Below are positions 7,001 to 7,290 of a DNA stretch of 7,290 bases, piece by piece; positions within the stretch are counted from its first letter, which is position 1, and each line of letters begins with the position of its first letter. The stretch lies in the NCBI GenBank assembly GCA_030747575.1, contig JASLKI010000127.1, forward strand, positions 1 to 7,290. Direction: 5' to 3'. Under the pieces are notes generated by a model, which was not told where the DNA came from, made no database searches, and saw only the letters and a list, made by a program, of their open reading frames with translations. The position numbers and the translations under genes were made by a program. This stretch comes from Verrucomicrobiota bacterium. GTDB lineage: Bacteria; Verrucomicrobiota; Verrucomicrobiia; Limisphaerales; UBA1096.

Positions 7001-7030
7001 GTGAGATCTCCCGGGAGACTTGGGTCTCAC
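7001..7030. repeat. nested palindromes
   Basis: TCTCCCGGGAGA (7007-7018) is a perfect 12-bp palindrome. It is enclosed by GTGAGA (7001-7006) and TCTCAC (7025-7030), which are also complementary. The block could form a short stem-loop on either strand or serve as a dyad operator. It lies in the gene-poor right flank, and no adjacent gene indicates a role. Confidence 0.45.
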
Positions 7031-7290
7031 TGTGGTTGATGATTTATCTTGATTCAGAGAAGTTTAGAGAATCTACAACTTATCTTTTAGAAATCCATAA
7101 CTTTATGATATCAAACCCTTCCAAGGTAGCATTATTGTTGTAAGGCTTCATTGCGGGTTCTTGAAATTGTTTTACACGGGCTTGAGAAGGGGGTGTGTAT
7201 TTTATTTTTAAAGTCCCCGGTGCACCTTGATGGATTTCTTCAAAAAAAGTAATTTTTTCTGACCCAAGTAACTTTATTTTACTATAGTAC

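Larger units (their letters stand above)
6712..7290. other. AT-rich gene-poor flank with repeats
   Basis: I find no convincing protein gene here. One open frame of 93 codons (6862-7143, plus) lacks a ribosome site, crosses the 11-bp repeats and the palindromes, and resembles no family I know. The stretch holds the hairpin, minihelix, tandem repeat and palindromes listed separately. Near the right edge an A-run and a T-run face each other (about 7242-7259), and a TATAGT sits at 7283-7288, which could be a -10 element but has no good -35 partner. Confidence 0.5.

Noticed and set aside
6862..7143. Plus-strand open frame of 93 codons in the right flank
   Set aside because: It has no ribosome site, its start lies within the inverted repeat, and it passes through tandem repeats and palindromes. 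No family likeness.

Overview
The window looks like a chromosomal segment from a PVC-group bacterium, most likely Verrucomicrobiota or Planctomycetota. The basis is the gene content: a twin-arginine Gfo/Idh/MocA oxidoreductase of the type expanded in these phyla, a DUF1552 protein, and a multi-domain 'planctomycete cytochrome' (PSCyt1/DUF1587/DUF1595/DUF1592/DUF1588/DUF1585). These families are largely restricted to PVC and a few related groups. Nothing in the window fixes a genus.

Layout. Positions 1-103 hold the 3' end of a tRNA-Gly-like sequence on the minus strand and a small GC-rich inverted repeat just after the stop of the first gene. Positions 104-1393 (minus) encode the exported oxidoreductase. 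After a gap of about 180 bp, positions 1577-5484 (minus) hold a tight two-gene unit: the cytochrome is transcribed first and DUF1552 follows, joined by a 4-nt ATGA stop/start overlap. About 315 bp of non-coding sequence (5485-5799) separates this unit from a divergent plus-strand gene (5800-6711) for a six-helix membrane protein. Positions 6712-7290 are AT-rich and carry no convincing gene, but they do contain a hairpin, a second tRNA-3'-end-like element that can fold as an acceptor/T-arm minihelix, tandem 11-bp repeats and nested palindromes.

How the parts may work together. The cytochrome has a Sec-type signal and two CxxCH haem-c sites. DUF1552 has a twin-arginine signal. Both should act outside the cytoplasmic membrane, and the overlap implies coupled translation, so an envelope redox or degradation pair is plausible; neither family has a demonstrated biochemical role that I know of. 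The oxidoreductase is also exported and probably acts on a sugar-type substrate, but the gap before it gives no sign that it shares the same transcript. The membrane protein gene is clearly more AT-rich than the cytochrome gene and belongs to a different compositional segment.

The least ordinary feature is the pair of tRNA-3'-end-like sequences, both on the minus strand, which share an exact 15-bp block and an identical spacing to a CCA end while lying about 6.8 kb apart.
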